Notes under the pieces: model-generated
What the model was told of the DNA's origin: nothing
The model's input: the letters and a program-made list of their open reading frames with translations, nothing else
Database searches by the model: none
Shown here: piece by piece, positions 10,461 through 21,922 of the stretch
Position numbering within the stretch: position 1 is the stretch's first letter
Layout of the letters: every line of letters begins with the position of its first letter
Translations under genes and position numbers: made by a program
Source: Aegilops tauschii subsp. strangulata
Lineage: Eukaryota; Streptophyta; Magnoliopsida; Poales; Poaceae
Length of the DNA stretch: 64,000 nucleotides
Reading direction: 5' to 3'
Assembly: GCF_002575655.3 (NCBI RefSeq)
Contig: NC_053037.3
Coordinates: 570,440,880 to 570,504,879, forward strand

Positions 10461-12360
10461 TGATGTCTGCTCTGAATCTCCTTCAAGTTTATGCCGGGCG
10501 AACTTGGCCAACGCTCAGGCTATCAGTCGATCGGCTGTGAGCCTGTGACTAATCCAGCAATTTTATGAACCAGAGTTAATATCTGCATCTTTCGCATAAT
10601 ATTACTCAAACACCGCTTCTGTGCTTTGTTGATGTATACTGTTTGCTAAAGTTTTTTTTTCTTCACATTTTCTGCTCTTGAATTTATGATCTCTTACCAC
10701 TTAATGGCAAATAGTTTAGACATCTCATGTAAATATGCAATTTGATCAAAGAAGCAGTGAGGAGGCTCCATGATAGACAATTTTTTGTATTTGATGTGTG
10801 GCATGTATTGCCATCATACTAACTGAACCTCTGTTTATGTTGTATATCTTTCTCTGAACTTTGTAAAATAATGATCTGTCCAAAAGTTTAGAGTGGTCAC
10901 TTTGATCTAATAACTGAAAGTCTTCTACATACAGTTCATCCTATGCTCGCTGAAACCAAAGAGTACTCTGGTTCAGTCCAGTTCAACATCCAGAATGACA
11001 CCCAATGTTTAGGGTTCAGTGTAGCTGTGTAAATGGTACCGAGCATAGCCATGTGAGTTCAATACCACTTACTAGGATCTTCGAATGGTACCACGCATGG
11101 CAACAATATCCAGAATCAGAGTAACTATAGTAACCTACCTTTTTTGTAATTGGCAGCAACCTAGATTTACTTAGTTCAGCGGTGAGTAGAGTGTATGATT
11201 TATCGGAAGACCAACATGGCAACATTTTTCTCATGTGTACAAAGTTGTTCTCACTTTTACCAGGGGACTGGATGCCTTCAATCTCTAACCAAATTGTTCT
11301 AAGAATATCACAGAACTTCAGCTCGAATGACTAGCCTTGGATTGGCTATATAATTATTGGTATTGGAAATAGTAGCTTTTGAACGATATGAAAATGTGGG
11401 TCCTAAGTGACCTTATAAACTGTAGGCATTAAATAATTATGAAATATACTTCAACTATTATCCCCCACCTCAATGGGTAAGAGCATCTCTAGCCCTTCCC
11501 CTAAATTTTTTTAACTCATCAAATTTGTAACATCATAGCTGTCGCTTCCTTTTTAGGTATAAAGGTCCGAACAACTGCTCAAAGTATCCATTTTGGTAGT
11601 AGCATTCGTAATTATGCAACTATGATAGTAATGACTAATAGACTGTTTTTTGAATTTCTTCACGCCTTCTACTTCCAAGGTTGTGGTCAAGTCCATGTGA
11701 GGAACATATAAGCTAAGATTTTAGAACCAATGACAAGGGAGCAGTTTTGGTTCTTGAATTTGTGCTCTGCTGAGAGAATTGTCATACTGTGAGCTGGCTA
11801 AACAATTGTACTTATCCCATATTTGATCTAATTGTAACTTTAACCATGGTTATGTTTTGGTGTCACAGTTATCAAATTCAATCTCATAGTGGATCCAGCA
11901 GATTTTAGGATGCATACAAAAAATGAATCTGTTCAAAAGTTTGAACCTTTTTAGAGACAATTTCTGAAGGCTTCAACCTTCTTTATGAATGTTTTGATTG
12001 CAAATCATGGGTAACACCAGTGAAAATAGTTTCCATCTTAATTCACCATCTAGCATCTAACCTACCATCTGAAGTTGGACACTACCGTTCCTGGAGAGAT
12101 GTTTAGGCTGCTTGCATCATGATAGGTCTCCTTCCAAGTAAGTTGACCTGTTTTTTCTACACTCCACCCCCAGGTTACTAATCTGTTTTTGTGCATACTG
12201 AGATGATATATATTTTGTGGGCGGTTCAGATAAGGCAAACAACAATGCCATTTGTTGAAATGTCGACCTCCCTTTCATCTTGGCTGATTTGTTCAGAGAT
12301 GCAGTAAAGGAACCTCAGTCTATTTCAGTTTGCATCTGTGTTAGAGAGATTTAGTTGATA
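10461..12360. other. Intergenic region, nothing recognised
   Basis: AT-rich, with short random ORFs on both strands. I could find no domain, long inverted repeat, LTR end or MITE terminus. It could be unannotated old repeat or F-box 3' flank. Confidence 0.3.
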
Positions 12361-12365
12361 AGTTC

Positions 12366-13562
12366 ATGCTCCTAGGTTTCCTCCACGCGCCCCCGCCACC
12401 GCCGGCTGCCCTCCCCTCCCACGCCTCCTGCTGTCGGCCGCGCGCCGCGCCGCGCCCCGCCTCCCTTTCCCCCTCTCGGCCCGCCCCCCGCGTCGCCTCC
12501 CCGAGCGAGGCGACCGGGGGCCCCTCTCCTCACCCCCAGCGCCCCCTCCCCTGCCCGCGTGGTGTTGGCAGCGGCGGCGGCCTTTCCTTCCCCGCGCGCG
12601 GTGCCATAGCTCGGGTGGTGGCGACCAGCGGCGGTGCTCCTCGGTCGACAGTGGTTCCGGCGGCGGCGGCTGCTCAAGGCTGCGCGGCTCCGGGTGGCCA
12701 AGAGGCGGCGGCGGTGGGCCCATCTGGGTCTGGGCGGGCCTGGCTCGGTCTCGCCTGCGGCGGCTCCAGCGGGGGCGGTGGTGGCGCGGCTTGTGCGGGG
12801 GTTGTGAAGATGGCGGCGCGTCTACTGCAGCGCGGCGACGAGTGCTTCACGAGCCCCTTTTGGGCTCGGCCGGACATTGAGGGCCGGTACGCTCCCCTTG
12901 CCGCGTCCGGTCGGTGAACGCCGATGTCGGTGGAGGTTGTCTCCTCCCGCGTGGCTGTTGTCGCTGCCGCTCCTCGTTCCCGGCTGCTCCCTCTCGGCCT
13001 CGTTGGTCTCGCTTCGTTGACCATGGTGAGGCGGCGGTAATGATGGCAAGACCGTGTGGTGGCGCACGTTGGTGTGTCGCATGTCTGGTGCAGCGCGTTG
13101 GACCGTTCGGGGATGTGAGTGTTCGGAGGATGGGAGAAACCTGTGCTGGCTCGCCGGCACCGACATGGTGACGCCCGTGGGCACCACCGTTCCCTTCCTG
13201 AAGGGCATCGGGTATTTCCCTTCCCCACGCCCCTCCGCGTACCGGGGAAACCCTAAGACCTGTCTGTGCAGCAGTGTCATCGTCGTCGTGTTCCTTCCCG
13301 AAGATGCTGCTTGGTATGCGGAGGTTCGAGGTGCTAGGAGCGAGGTGGCATATCTCCGGTGGGCGCAGCGGTTTCGGGTTATCTTCATTTTCGTCGACCC
13401 GACACTGTTAACATTATTTTCTCTCTTCTTTCTCTTTTGTTTCTTTTGGGTGTGCTTGTGCTATTTGCCCCAATATTGGACTCTTTGCTGTATCGGGGGT
13501 TGCTATCTCTATATAGGGGTCGTCAGAAAGGCATTTCGTAGTGTGCTCAGCTCTAAAGCTTT
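12366..13562. repeat. GC-rich retroposon-like block
   Basis: A C- and G-rich segment abruptly replaces AT-rich DNA. It holds long open frames in several frames of both strands (up to about 185 residues), all low in complexity and with no domain. It ends in T-rich sequence (13400-13460) and then AT-rich DNA. The composition and layout resemble non-coding GC-rich LINE/SINE-like retroposons common in Triticeae. The long ORFs look like a product of few AT-rich stop codons. Identity is not certain. Confidence 0.4.
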
Positions 13563-13801
13563 GCGAATGTGACTAGTACATACATATATATACTTCCTTG
13601 GTGTGTGTGTATGTCTCACCAAACTGCAGCCCTATATGTGTGCATTGTCTTTGGGGTGATTACGAGAGTCACGAAAAGAAAATTGCCGAGGAAATTCACG
13701 ATGGCAGAGAAGCAACGGAAGCGGAGCGTCGGTCTGCACCATCAAAAAATCAATGGGCATAGAAAGCAGCATGCTCTTTTGTACTTTACACACACCGAGC
13801 C

Positions 13802-13812
13802 CATATATATCA
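13802..13812 (+). promoter_or_regulatory. TATA box of the inhibitor-like gene
   Basis: CATATATATCA lies about 80 bases before the ATG at 13887, a normal distance for a plant gene with a leader of about 50 bases. Upstream DNA to 13563 has no other recognised element. Confidence 0.5.
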
Positions 13813-13886
13813 CCCATTGGTGGGCCTCCCCTCGCCAAGCTACACTGGCCACTCACCAGTCATCACACCAGCTAGCTAGCACGGCC

Positions 13887-14175
13887 ATGTCACGGACATC
13901 TCCGATAGCTCGGCTCCTCCTCGTGCTCTCCCTCAGCCTTGTTCTCACCAGCTCTCACCAGCCGTCGAAGGCGATAGGCACCGGCAATTCGCCCGTGGTC
14001 ATGTCCATGTTGTGCGAGGCACTGGACGCGATCAAAGAGGTCGCTTCCGTTGTCTCGACCTTTCCCATCATCCTCGATGGCGACGATCTTCGTCTCTCCT
14101 CCGCCATTGCCGACTGCCTCGACCTCCTCGATTTCTTGTCCTATGAGCTGTCGTGGTCGATGTCCCCTATGTGCG
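13887..14175 (+). pseudogene. Broken pectinesterase / invertase-inhibitor-like gene (5' part)
   Basis: The frame opens at ATG 13887 with a signal peptide (ARLLLVLSLSLVLTSS), then a segment typical of the inhibitor (PMEI) pro-domain of type I pectin methylesterases and related inhibitors: CEALDAIKEVASVV, then LRLSSAIADCLDLLDF and ELSWSMS. In the family this secreted helical domain controls cell-wall pectin de-esterification. After residue 96 or so the frame runs into the terminus of an LTR retrotransposon at 14176, whose 5-bp target GTGCG is 14171-14175. The downstream half, including any catalytic domain, was not found on the far side of the insertion. It is a truncated gene with a recognisable TATA box and start. 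Whether it was a full pectinesterase or a short inhibitor cannot be told. Confidence 0.65.
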
Positions 14176-15656
14176 TGAAAGTGCGTTATATCGACTAGAG
14201 AGGGTGAATAGGCGATTTTTATTAATTCTTCATTGAGGAATTTGCGGGTGAGGAAATTCCTTAACGAAGAACTACTTGCAGCGGAATAAGTACTCAGAAG
14301 TAAGCATAACAGAACACAAACATGGTCATCATGATGAAATGAAGACAAGCACAGAGTACAGAAAGCGTAAACCCAGGATAACACAGGATGAAGACAAACA
14401 GACTGAAGAAAATAACTGAGGAAATAGAGAAAGTCTTCAGTCAAAGTCTTCAAACACAGATATGAACAAGTGCACAACACAGTTATTAGGAAATGAAAGA
14501 GTTGAGGAAATAGAACCAGTAAGCTTGGTGAAGACAATGATTTGGTAGACCAGTTCCAGCTGATGTCTCAGTTGTACGTCTGGTTGGAGCGGGTAGGTAT
14601 TTAAACCCGAGGACACACAGTCCTCACCGTATTCTCCTTGAGCTAAGGTCACACAGACCTCGCCCAATCACTCGTGGTAAGTCTTCAGGTGACTTCCAAA
14701 CATTCACAGACTCGGTCACTCGGCGATCCACAATTCCTCTTGGATGCTTTAGACCATGACGCCTAACCGTCTGAAAGAAGCACAGTCTTCAAAGGTAACA
14801 AGCGTCGGATCCACGCAGGATCAATCTCTTCAGTGATGTTCAATCACTCTGGGTTTGTAGGTGTTTGGGTTTGGGTTTTCCTCACTTAATGATTTTCGCT
14901 CAAAGTCCTCGGAGGATGGGATGCTCTCAAATGACAAGTGTCAGTTTCTCTCGGAGCAGCCAACCAGCTAGTGGTTGTAGGGGAGGCTATTTATAGCCTA
15001 GGGAGCAGCCCGACATGATAAGACATAAATGCCCTTCAATAATATGACCGTTAGGTGGGTAGATATTTTGGGACAGCTGGCGCGTAGCACAACAACGGTC
15101 AGAAATTTGAGTATCAAATTCCTCAGGGCTATCATGTTCCTTACTGTGTAGGCAATCTGCACTGGCGAATTTCTAACTCCTCAGTCAGAACAAATTCCTC
15201 AAAGACCAGAAGAACTTCATCTCTGTCACTGAAGAATATGACTGAATTGTATGAGATTTCCAATGGCTTCACTCGAAGGGATTGGTAGGTGTAGGATTTT
15301 GAGTTGATCATCACATGGAAATTTTTCCTTAATATTTCCTCGACCTCCTTTAACAGTACGGTGTTTCCTATGACTCAAGAAAGAGAAAATGAAACTACGA
15401 AAACAAAAGTCTTCACGCTTCATGTTTCTCGAATGGATACGTAGTCTTCAAGGTCACACCAATTTCTTCACTTTCAAAGTCTTCAGAAATCCAAAGTCTT
15501 CAGTTGAAGAACTTCATTTTTAGGGGTCGACTTTCTCTGTAAATATCAAACTCCTAATAGACTTATAGACCTGTGTACACTCATAAACACATTAGTCCCT
15601 TAATCTATAAGTGTTCAATACACCAAAATCACTAATGGGCACTAGATGCACTTACA
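14176..15656 (-). repeat. 3' LTR of the gag-only retrotransposon (1481 bp)
   Basis: On the minus strand it starts TGTAAGTGCATC and ends GCACTTTCA, giving the expected TG...CA borders, with a polypurine tract just outside the start. The sequence repeatedly contains AAGTCTTCA and its complement (14430-15520), an internal short-repeat feature. The target GTGCG precedes it on the plus strand. Confidence 0.75.
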
Positions 15657-17734
15657 ATCTCCCCCTTTTTGGTGATTGATGACAATATAGGTTAAGTTTT
15701 CAACGGAGATAAATATATGAAGTGTAAATACTGAAATTGAGGAATTTGATTGCAAGATATAGAAGAACTCCCCCTGAAGATGTGTATAGTGAGGAATTTG
15801 CTTTTGAAGCAATGCACACTTGAAGAGTAGAATCGTGGAGATCTCCCCCTATATCTTGTAATTCATACACGTATTTGACATAATATATGAAGAAGTTGAA
15901 ATGCATGATGAAATATGGTGACTGATGTAATTCAGCATGCGTGCATAAACATTAATGAGGAATAAGCATGCAGAAAAGCTCAGCAAAAGTATCAGGCCAC
16001 CATAGAGTTTAAGTTTACAACTCGATCCAGCAAAGTCATCAGAAGAACGAGAGTTGTAACTTAGCAAAAAACACCCATATAAGATAGACCCGCTTGAAGA
16101 CTAACTCAAATTTCTCCCCCTTTGTCATCGAATGACCAAAAGATCGAAAATGAGGACTAACGCCCCTGAAGAATATTATGATGATGAAGGAGCGCCAGTG
16201 TTGTTGGGGTCGTTTGTTGTTGTAGGGCCTGCCGCAGTGTCGTCCAAGTCTTCATGCTCGCCGGTTTCGCGCGATGAAGAATATGAGCTAGCCATCAAGG
16301 AAGGAACCTTGACCTTCTTGTATTTCTTCGGTGAAGGAGCAGACCAGTCAAAATCTTCCTTGAGACCCATTTTCTTCAGATCTTCTTCACCATATACATG
16401 TGACAAAATAGCCCAGGTGCGACCGAAGACTTCATGGAGGTAGTAATAGTTTTTCTTCACTGCATTATGTGTAGCTGAAAGAACATGTGGTGCCCCCATG
16501 TTTGGTTTTGGTAATTGACGACAATCTCTATGGACTAATGGTTGCCTTGAGTTATATTTGAAGGTTTTGTCCATAGGATTTTCTTGGAGTACATGTGTTG
16601 GCTTCAAGGAGAGTTTGTGTTGACCAAGGTGCTATTAAGGAATTATCCAAAGATTGGTCATGTGAGAGTTGAGCTTATTGCAAGCATGTCTTGAAGAACA
16701 AGATTTTGTGATCATTCATGTTTACCTTCAAGACATCATCCAAATGAAGAGAGTTGGAAAGATTCTAGGTTGATCAAGACTAAGTCAAGAGTGAATCAAG
16801 TTGATCAACTCACAAAGCGTAGAAGATGTACCGAGAGGGATCAAGTGATCCCATGGTATGGTAAGCATTGTCCATTGTGCTTTGTGTACTAACCCATGGT
16901 CTATGTGAGAGTTCTATGTGGGGTTAGGTACGTGTTCATGGGCTTGCATCAAGAGGAAGATATCACTCAACCCATGGAGAGGATGACATCAAGTGGTGAT
17001 CGTCATCAAGATTGCCGTGTGCAAGTTCAAGTGGAGCATCACGAAGAGATCAAGTGCTTGAAGCTTGCCGTCCATTGTGGTGACAATGGACTTGTGAAGA
17101 TGTGCCGAAGAGTGGCTCACCCATAGTGGACTATGGGGGAGTAATCATCTAGTCTTCATCGAGCCAACGCAATCAAGAAAGGTGGTCCAACTTGAGGGTG
17201 TCAAGATCGTCATCATCTAGCTCAAGTGGACCATGTGCAAGGCAAAGGTTTGCCCTTGATAGGTTTTCTATTTTACCGGTCTCATGGTGGTAGTTGGGAG
17301 ACCGGGTTATAGGATCGATAGCCGTACTATCAAGGGGGGCTCTCAAGTGAGTAGCTTGATCGTATCGTTCGTCGAGAGCTCAAACCATTGCATCCTTGCA
17401 TCATGTTTCTTGGTTCTTGTTTGGTTCTCTTTGTGAGTCTTAGATCTTATGGTCATCTTGATGACAAGCTTGAGTTCATCGAAAACGGAGTTTGCATGCG
17501 TCTTCTATGATGTTTTCGATGTTGGAGGTTTTACCGGTCTTATCCGAGGAAGGGTTCTCATCATTTTCTTTTGGGCCTTTTCTCATTTGCTTCTTATTGG
17601 TATTTCTATCAAGATTGTGTTAGCCCTTGTCGCTAGCTTTCCAACAAACTTGGTTTCGTCAAATTCGGAGTCCGTTTGCAAAAGTTGTGTCAGTTTGGTG
17701 TCCTTTAAAGGGGCTGTTGCGGATGTAATTTTTT

Positions 17735-18076
17735 AGTACCGCTCTTGGGAGCGGTACTACCGCGGCTCCTGAGCGGTAGTACCGCTCCAAAGCTGTACTA
17801 CCGCAGCTCCTGAGGACCAAAATCTCGTGTTTTGCTTAGCGGAAGTAGGCACGGAAGTTTTTTTTTGTACCGCTCGCAAGCAGTAGTACCGCTACCACTT
17901 GCGGTAGTACCGCTATCCCTAGCGGTACTACCGTGAGGTCAAGCGGTAGTACCGTGGGGACGAGCGGTAGTACCGCTCCGGAGGTTCTACTGGCCTTTTG
18001 CCTCCTCGCTGTTGTTTTTCAAAGGGGTACTACCGCCCTAGCGGTACTACCGCTCCAAGGAGCGGTAGTACCGCTC
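17735..18076. repeat. Array of near-palindromes GCGGTA(G/C)TACCGC
   Basis: About eleven copies of a 13-base near-palindrome lie within 340 bases of the solo LTR; six are perfect and the others differ by one or two bases. Many are extended by flanking AGC/GCT to 15-17 bases. They lie just upstream of the LTR TATA box at 18117, in the U3 promoter region. They could be a binding-site array or form hairpins; both are inferences. Confidence 0.8.
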
Positions 18077-18657
18077 TGTGCGAGCTGTGAGCATAACGGT
18101 TGGATTTTTCCCCACCTATAAAAGGGGGTCTTCTTCCCCATTGAACCTTATCCTTTGAGCTCGTGTTCTTCCCCCATTTTTGACCTTCTTCGAGCTTGCT
18201 AACTCTCAATCCCTCCATGGATTCTTGCTAGTTTTTGAGGGAAAAGAGAGAGGAGATCTAGATCCACATTTCCACCAATCACTTTCTCCTCTATGTGAGG
18301 GGAACCCCTTGGATCTAGATCTTGGAGTTCTTGGTGTTCTCCTTCTTGTTCTTCCTCTCATTTTTCTCCCTAGCATTAGTTGCTTCGGTGGGATTTGAGA
18401 GAGAAGGACTTGGGCACTCCGTGTGCCCTTGCCATTGCATTTGGTGCATCGGTTTGAGTTCTCCACGGTGATACGTGGAAGTTACAAGTTGAGAAGCTTA
18501 TTACTCTTGGGTGCTTGGTACCCTTGAGCTTGTTCCTCTTGGGTGCTTGGGCGCCCTAGACGGTTGGTGGTGTTCGGAGCTCAATCATTGTGGTGTAAAG
18601 CTCCGGGCAAGTGTCGGGGTCTCCAATTAGGTTGTGGAGATCGCCCCGAGCAATTTC

Positions 18658-18763
18658 ACGGGTTCCGGTGACCGCCCCAAGGGTTGCCAAAGTGTACGGG
18701 TTCGGTGAACGCCCCCAAGGATTGCCATTTGTACGGGTTCGGTGACCGCCCTCAAGGGTCCTT
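18658..18763 (+). repeat. Short tandem repeat in the solo LTR
   Basis: Three imperfect units of roughly 35-45 bases share ACGGGTTCGGTGACCGCCC followed by AAGG. They lie downstream of the LTR TATA box. No coding role is seen. Confidence 0.6.
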
Positions 18764-20099
18764 TAGTGGAATCACGGCATCTTGCATTGTGCGAGGGCGT
18801 GAGGAGATTACGGTGGCCCTAGTGGCTTCTTGGGGAGCATTGTGCCTCCACACCGCTCCAAACGGAGATTAGCATCCGCAAGGGTGTGAACTTCGGGATA
18901 CATCATCGTCTCCGCGTGCCTCGGTTATCTCTTACCCGAGCCCTTTACTTATGCACTTTACTTTGTGATAGCCATATTGTTTCTTGTCATATATCTTGCT
19001 ATCACCTAAGTAGTTTTTCTTGCTTAGCATAAGTTGTTGGTGCACATAGGTGAGCCTAGTTGTTGTAGGTTTTGTGCTTGAAAAATTAACCGCTAGGTTT
19101 ATTCCGCATTTGTTCAAGCCTCAATCGTAATTATTTTAAAGCGCCTATTCACCCCCCCCCTCTAGGCGACATCCACGATCTTTCAGTAGCAATCATGTTG
19201 TGAAGAATAGAACCAAACTGACGCTTAACCCATTTATGATTTCGATCCACCTTCTGGTGAAGACTAAGAAGCAGCTCACGATCAGTCATCACTCGAGGAG
19301 CTGTGGCTTGAGGAGTAGACTTGGGTGCATTGGCAGCAGAATCATGTGTGACAGAGTCATCATTGGTGGAATAAGATGCAGCTTTGCGAAACTGACCATC
19401 CAATAGACGAATGCCTTCATCAATAACAGCAGGTGCCCTTTTCATCAGCTGAGGAATAGGTCCGCTTGAGGACTTCGATTGGGGGCAAGTAGCTGAGGTG
19501 ATTCTGAAAATCAGCCTTGTAGTTGAGTGAAGACCTTGTTCTGAGGAATCTCATGATCCAAGGAGCATAAGGCTTCAGCTCAAACGGAGAAAGAGCGACA
19601 TTGGCCAGAGTCCTCATGAAGAAATCATGATAGTTGACAGGGATGCCATGCATGATGTTGAATAGCAGATTCTTCATGATGCCAACGACTTCCTCATCAT
19701 TCGAGTCGTGGCCTTTGATTGGACTCATAGTCTTCGTCAGAATGCGATAGACTGTTCTTGGCACATAGAGCAATTCCCTCACGAGGAATTTGGTCCTTGG
19801 GGCTTGACCAGGTTTCAGAGGCTTCATAAGAACTTGCATATAATGAGCAGTCAGTTCAGGTTCTTGATACAGGCAACGAGCTTCTTTAGGTGGAGGACTG
19901 ATGGGCAGGGCGTGAAGTAATTCAGAGGCCGGTGCCTTATAGTGAGTGTTTTCGGTCATCCACCTGGCCAACAAACATCGCAGAATTATCCTTCACAGAG
20001 AAGATAGTGGGAATTGTATGATTGCTAGTACAAATCGGTTGACAACTAGCAGGCGGAGGCACGACAACACGCCGCGCCCGTCGGGAAGCCCGAAATTCT

Positions 20100-20520
20100 C
20101 TTTGTTATTTTCTTTTATGGAAGATGAAAATTTAAAATTTAAATAGTTTGCTCGGAATACAGTTGACCGTGTGGAAGATTTTGATCAAAACTCTTCATTT
20201 CAATGCGAACTTCAGTACAACATTTTTCAGACATAATTGATGTAAACCCAAATAAATCTCTATCCAAAAGCCCTAACTTTTGCTTTGCAACATCAATCGC
20301 TGGAATAAACTTTTCCGCCACCTACACACATCAATCGCTAAATTCTGAAGCTTATACTCCACATCCACAATAACCTTCTTCCATTCTATTTACCATGAAT
20401 GCACCTAAGGTAGAACACGAAACGACTCCTTTAAGTAAAACATAGGAGAAGGTGAACTTGTAACCTGCAGGTACTTCTAACATGGATCCCTCAGAATACG
20501 CACGTACAACTACATGTAAA
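20100..20520 (-). other. Unrecognised gene-like fragment
   Basis: On the minus strand a 60-residue frame (20321-20139) reads IPAIDVAKQKLGLLDRDLFG and so on to a stop. Upstream (about 20400-20325) another open stretch (WKKVIVDVEYKLQNLAI) ends near a possible AG|G splice junction. The amino-acid composition is protein-like, but I do not recognise the family. It could be a captured gene fragment or chance. Confidence 0.25.
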
Positions 20521-20830
20521 GAAGGTTACCAATGAGCATCTCCAGCCGTTCGGCCCCACCAGAACACCGAAAAAGCGCTGTCTGGGGCTGAACCGACGTA
20601 TTTTTTCGGCATGGGGGTGATTGTGTTCCCAGTCGCCGCCCCCAGGTCGGCCCCCAAATCGGCGTAGAAAAGATACACCACGGCACAAACTCGGCGATTT
20701 GATTCAAATTTGCACAAACACAGCATAAACTCGGCGATTTCATTCAGATTTGTAAAAAAACAGAGAACAACTACGCCTAGCCTAGCCTACTACGCCGCTG
20801 CTGCCGCCCACTGGAGCCCGCTGCCGCCTT

Positions 20831-21823
20831 CTACATGCCGAGGAGCCTGTAGAAACAGGTATAGTCGCCGCCACCGTCGTCGTCGTCGAGCGCCCCGCCG
20901 GAGCCGTCGTCCCTACTGGACCCCTGGCCAGGGTCGCCGACACGCGGAGGGGGGTTGGACGGCCCGGCCTCGTCCTCCTTGTCGCTATCGTGGACGATGA
21001 CGCCACCCTCCTCGCGTCCGCGGCGCCGAGCCTGGAGCTCCGCGTATGCCCGGCGCTGCCGGAGCACCTGCTCGCAGACGTAGTCCTCCCTCGCCCACTT
21101 GAGGGCGGCCTCATCGTCGGGGGCCACCATGTCCTCGTGCTCCGGTTTCACGGGGAGCAGCCCCGGCTCGGGCTTCGGCCGGACCAGGCGGAGGGAGCGC
21201 GGGGAGGGGTGGGCGCCCTCGTTGATGATGAGGGCGCCGCTGCGTGTGCGGCGCCGAAGCGGCGTCTCCTCCAGCTCCGGCTTGACGGGGCGGAGCGCCG
21301 GCGAGCCGGAGCCCGACGAGGAGGACGTCCCCGGCTCCATTCGCCGCGGCGTCCAATAGCTGCCACGACGGCGGGAGAACGAGGGGCGCGGCGTGTTGAC
21401 GGTCTCGATGTGGTCGAGGACGGCCTCGAGGGTGTGGCCGGGCACGCCCCACCAATCGCGCCGCCCGTCGGCGTTGAGGCGGTCGTGGGCGATGATGCCG
21501 TTGGCGGAGGCGATCTGGTCTTCGCGGCGGCGCTCGAAGTACATCGTCCACAGCGTGTGGCTGTCGGCGGCGTACCTCGGCTCGTTCCGCTGCGCCTCCG
21601 TCCGCGACGAGCGGATACGGGCGATCTCGGCCCACCGAGCAGCCCCTTCGGGCACCGGTGGCACCGGGACGCCGCCCACACTCAACTTCCATGAGCCCGG
21701 CACCCGCATGTCCGGGGGCGCCGGATAGTCGGCCTCGTAGAGGAGGCGCGCCTCGTCCTCGTGGAGGAAGCGTCGGCCGAATCCGTTCACCACTGCGGCG
21801 TCGCCGGGGTACCGCTCGGCCAT
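20831..21823 (-). CDS. 330-aa hypothetical protein inside a Harbinger-like element
   Basis: A single intact frame from ATG 21823 to a stop at 20831-20833, starting MAERYPGDAAVV. The N-terminal 170 residues look folded and contain PAPPDMRVPGSWKLS, an Arg/Glu-rich segment and a WWGVPGHTLEAVLDHIE helix. The middle is Ser/Pro/Arg-rich with repeated VKPE motifs (RPVKPELEE and LPVKPEHED). Near the C-terminus is a charged helix (AALKWAREDYVCEQVLRQRR), then an acidic tail ending FYRLLGM. I know similar hypothetical proteins from Triticeae, but no function. It is not the DDE transposase and lacks a recognisable Myb/SANT motif. A TATA box lies 91-99 bases upstream, so expression is plausible. It may be a domesticated, captured or element-encoded accessory protein. 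Confidence 0.6.
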   Translation of the reverse strand: MAERYPGDAAVVNGFGRRFLHEDEARLLYEADYPAPPDMRVPGSWKLSVGGVPVPPVPEGAARWAEIARIRSSRTEAQRNEPRYAADSHTLWTMYFERRREDQIASANGIIAHDRLNADGRRDWWGVPGHTLEAVLDHIETVNTPRPSFSRRRGSYWTPRRMEPGTSSSSGSGSPALRPVKPELEETPLRRRTRSGALIINEGAHPSPRSLRLVRPKPEPGLLPVKPEHEDMVAPDDEAALKWAREDYVCEQVLRQRRAYAELQARRRGREEGGVIVHDSDKEDEAGPSNPPPRVGDPGQGSSRDDGSGGALDDDDGGGDYTCFYRLLGM

Positions 21824-21913
21824 TGCTCGTTAGCGGGAAGAGAGGGGAGTGTGCTTATGTGGTGAGACGAGGCGAGGTGTGGCGGGTGTGGCGTTCACCG
21901 GCGGGGAGGCCAG

Positions 21914-21922
21914 CTTTTATAG
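21914..21922 (-). promoter_or_regulatory. TATA box for the 330-aa ORF
   Basis: On the minus strand the sequence reads CTATAAAAG about 90 bases before ATG 21823, giving a leader of roughly 60 bases. It is well placed within the transposon. Confidence 0.55.

Larger units (their letters stand above)
16476..19185. mobile_element. Solo LTR, 2710 bp, with TSD GTAGC
   Basis: It begins TGAAAGAACATG and ends GATCTTTCA, so the ends are inverted (TGAAAGA/TCTTTCA) and have TG...CA borders. The 5-bp duplication GTAGC is at 16471-16475 and 19186-19190. No internal coding domain is present, which fits a solo LTR left by recombination. A TATA box (TATAAAA, 18117-18123) suggests a plus-strand promoter. The near-terminal block CGCCTATTCACCCCC (19143-19157) resembles other LTR ends in the window. 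Superfamily not assigned. Confidence 0.85.
16131..19974 (-). pseudogene. Retrotransposon gag-like ORF, split by a solo LTR
   Basis: The upstream part (19974-19191) encodes a conserved plant gag-like protein with segments VPRTVYRILTKTMSPIKGH and IPVNYHDFFMRTLANV, then SLHQKVDRNHKWVKRQF. The downstream part (16475-16131) continues with YYLHEVFGRT, EDFDWSAPSPKKYKKVKV and a Ser/Asp-rich tail. Between them sits a solo LTR with 5-bp duplications. Skipping it joins the two parts in the same frame (IAT, then HNAVKKNY). The upstream part also changes frame near 19430. Not functional. Role: capsid-like packaging protein, inferred from position and family. Confidence 0.65.
14176..20045 (-). mobile_element. 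Gag-only (non-autonomous) LTR retrotransposon, 5' end deleted, with nested solo LTR
   Basis: The element reads on the minus strand. Its 3' LTR is 14176-15656 and a polypurine tract (AAAAAGGGGGAGAT on minus) directly abuts that LTR at 15657-15670. The gag-like coding sequence lies between 16131 and about 19974. No protease, integrase, reverse transcriptase or RNase H is present, so it would need a partner element. The 5' LTR is absent at the right, and similarity fades near 20045. A 2.7-kb solo LTR (16476-19185) is inserted in the gag. The right boundary is approximate. Confidence 0.7.

Noticed and set aside
12366..13388. Several ORFs of 100-188 aa on both strands in the GC-rich block
   Set aside because: They are low-complexity and occur in many overlapping frames, with no domain; best explained by base composition of a retroposon-like repeat.
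17735..18076. CRISPR-like array of regularly repeated short palindromes
   Set aside because: Spacing is irregular, the units are 13 bases, there are no cas genes, and the DNA is plant nuclear LTR sequence.
20990..21694. Plus-strand 234-aa ORF opposite the 330-aa protein
   Set aside because: It is complementary to the coding frame with the TATA box, and its composition is that of an antisense shadow.
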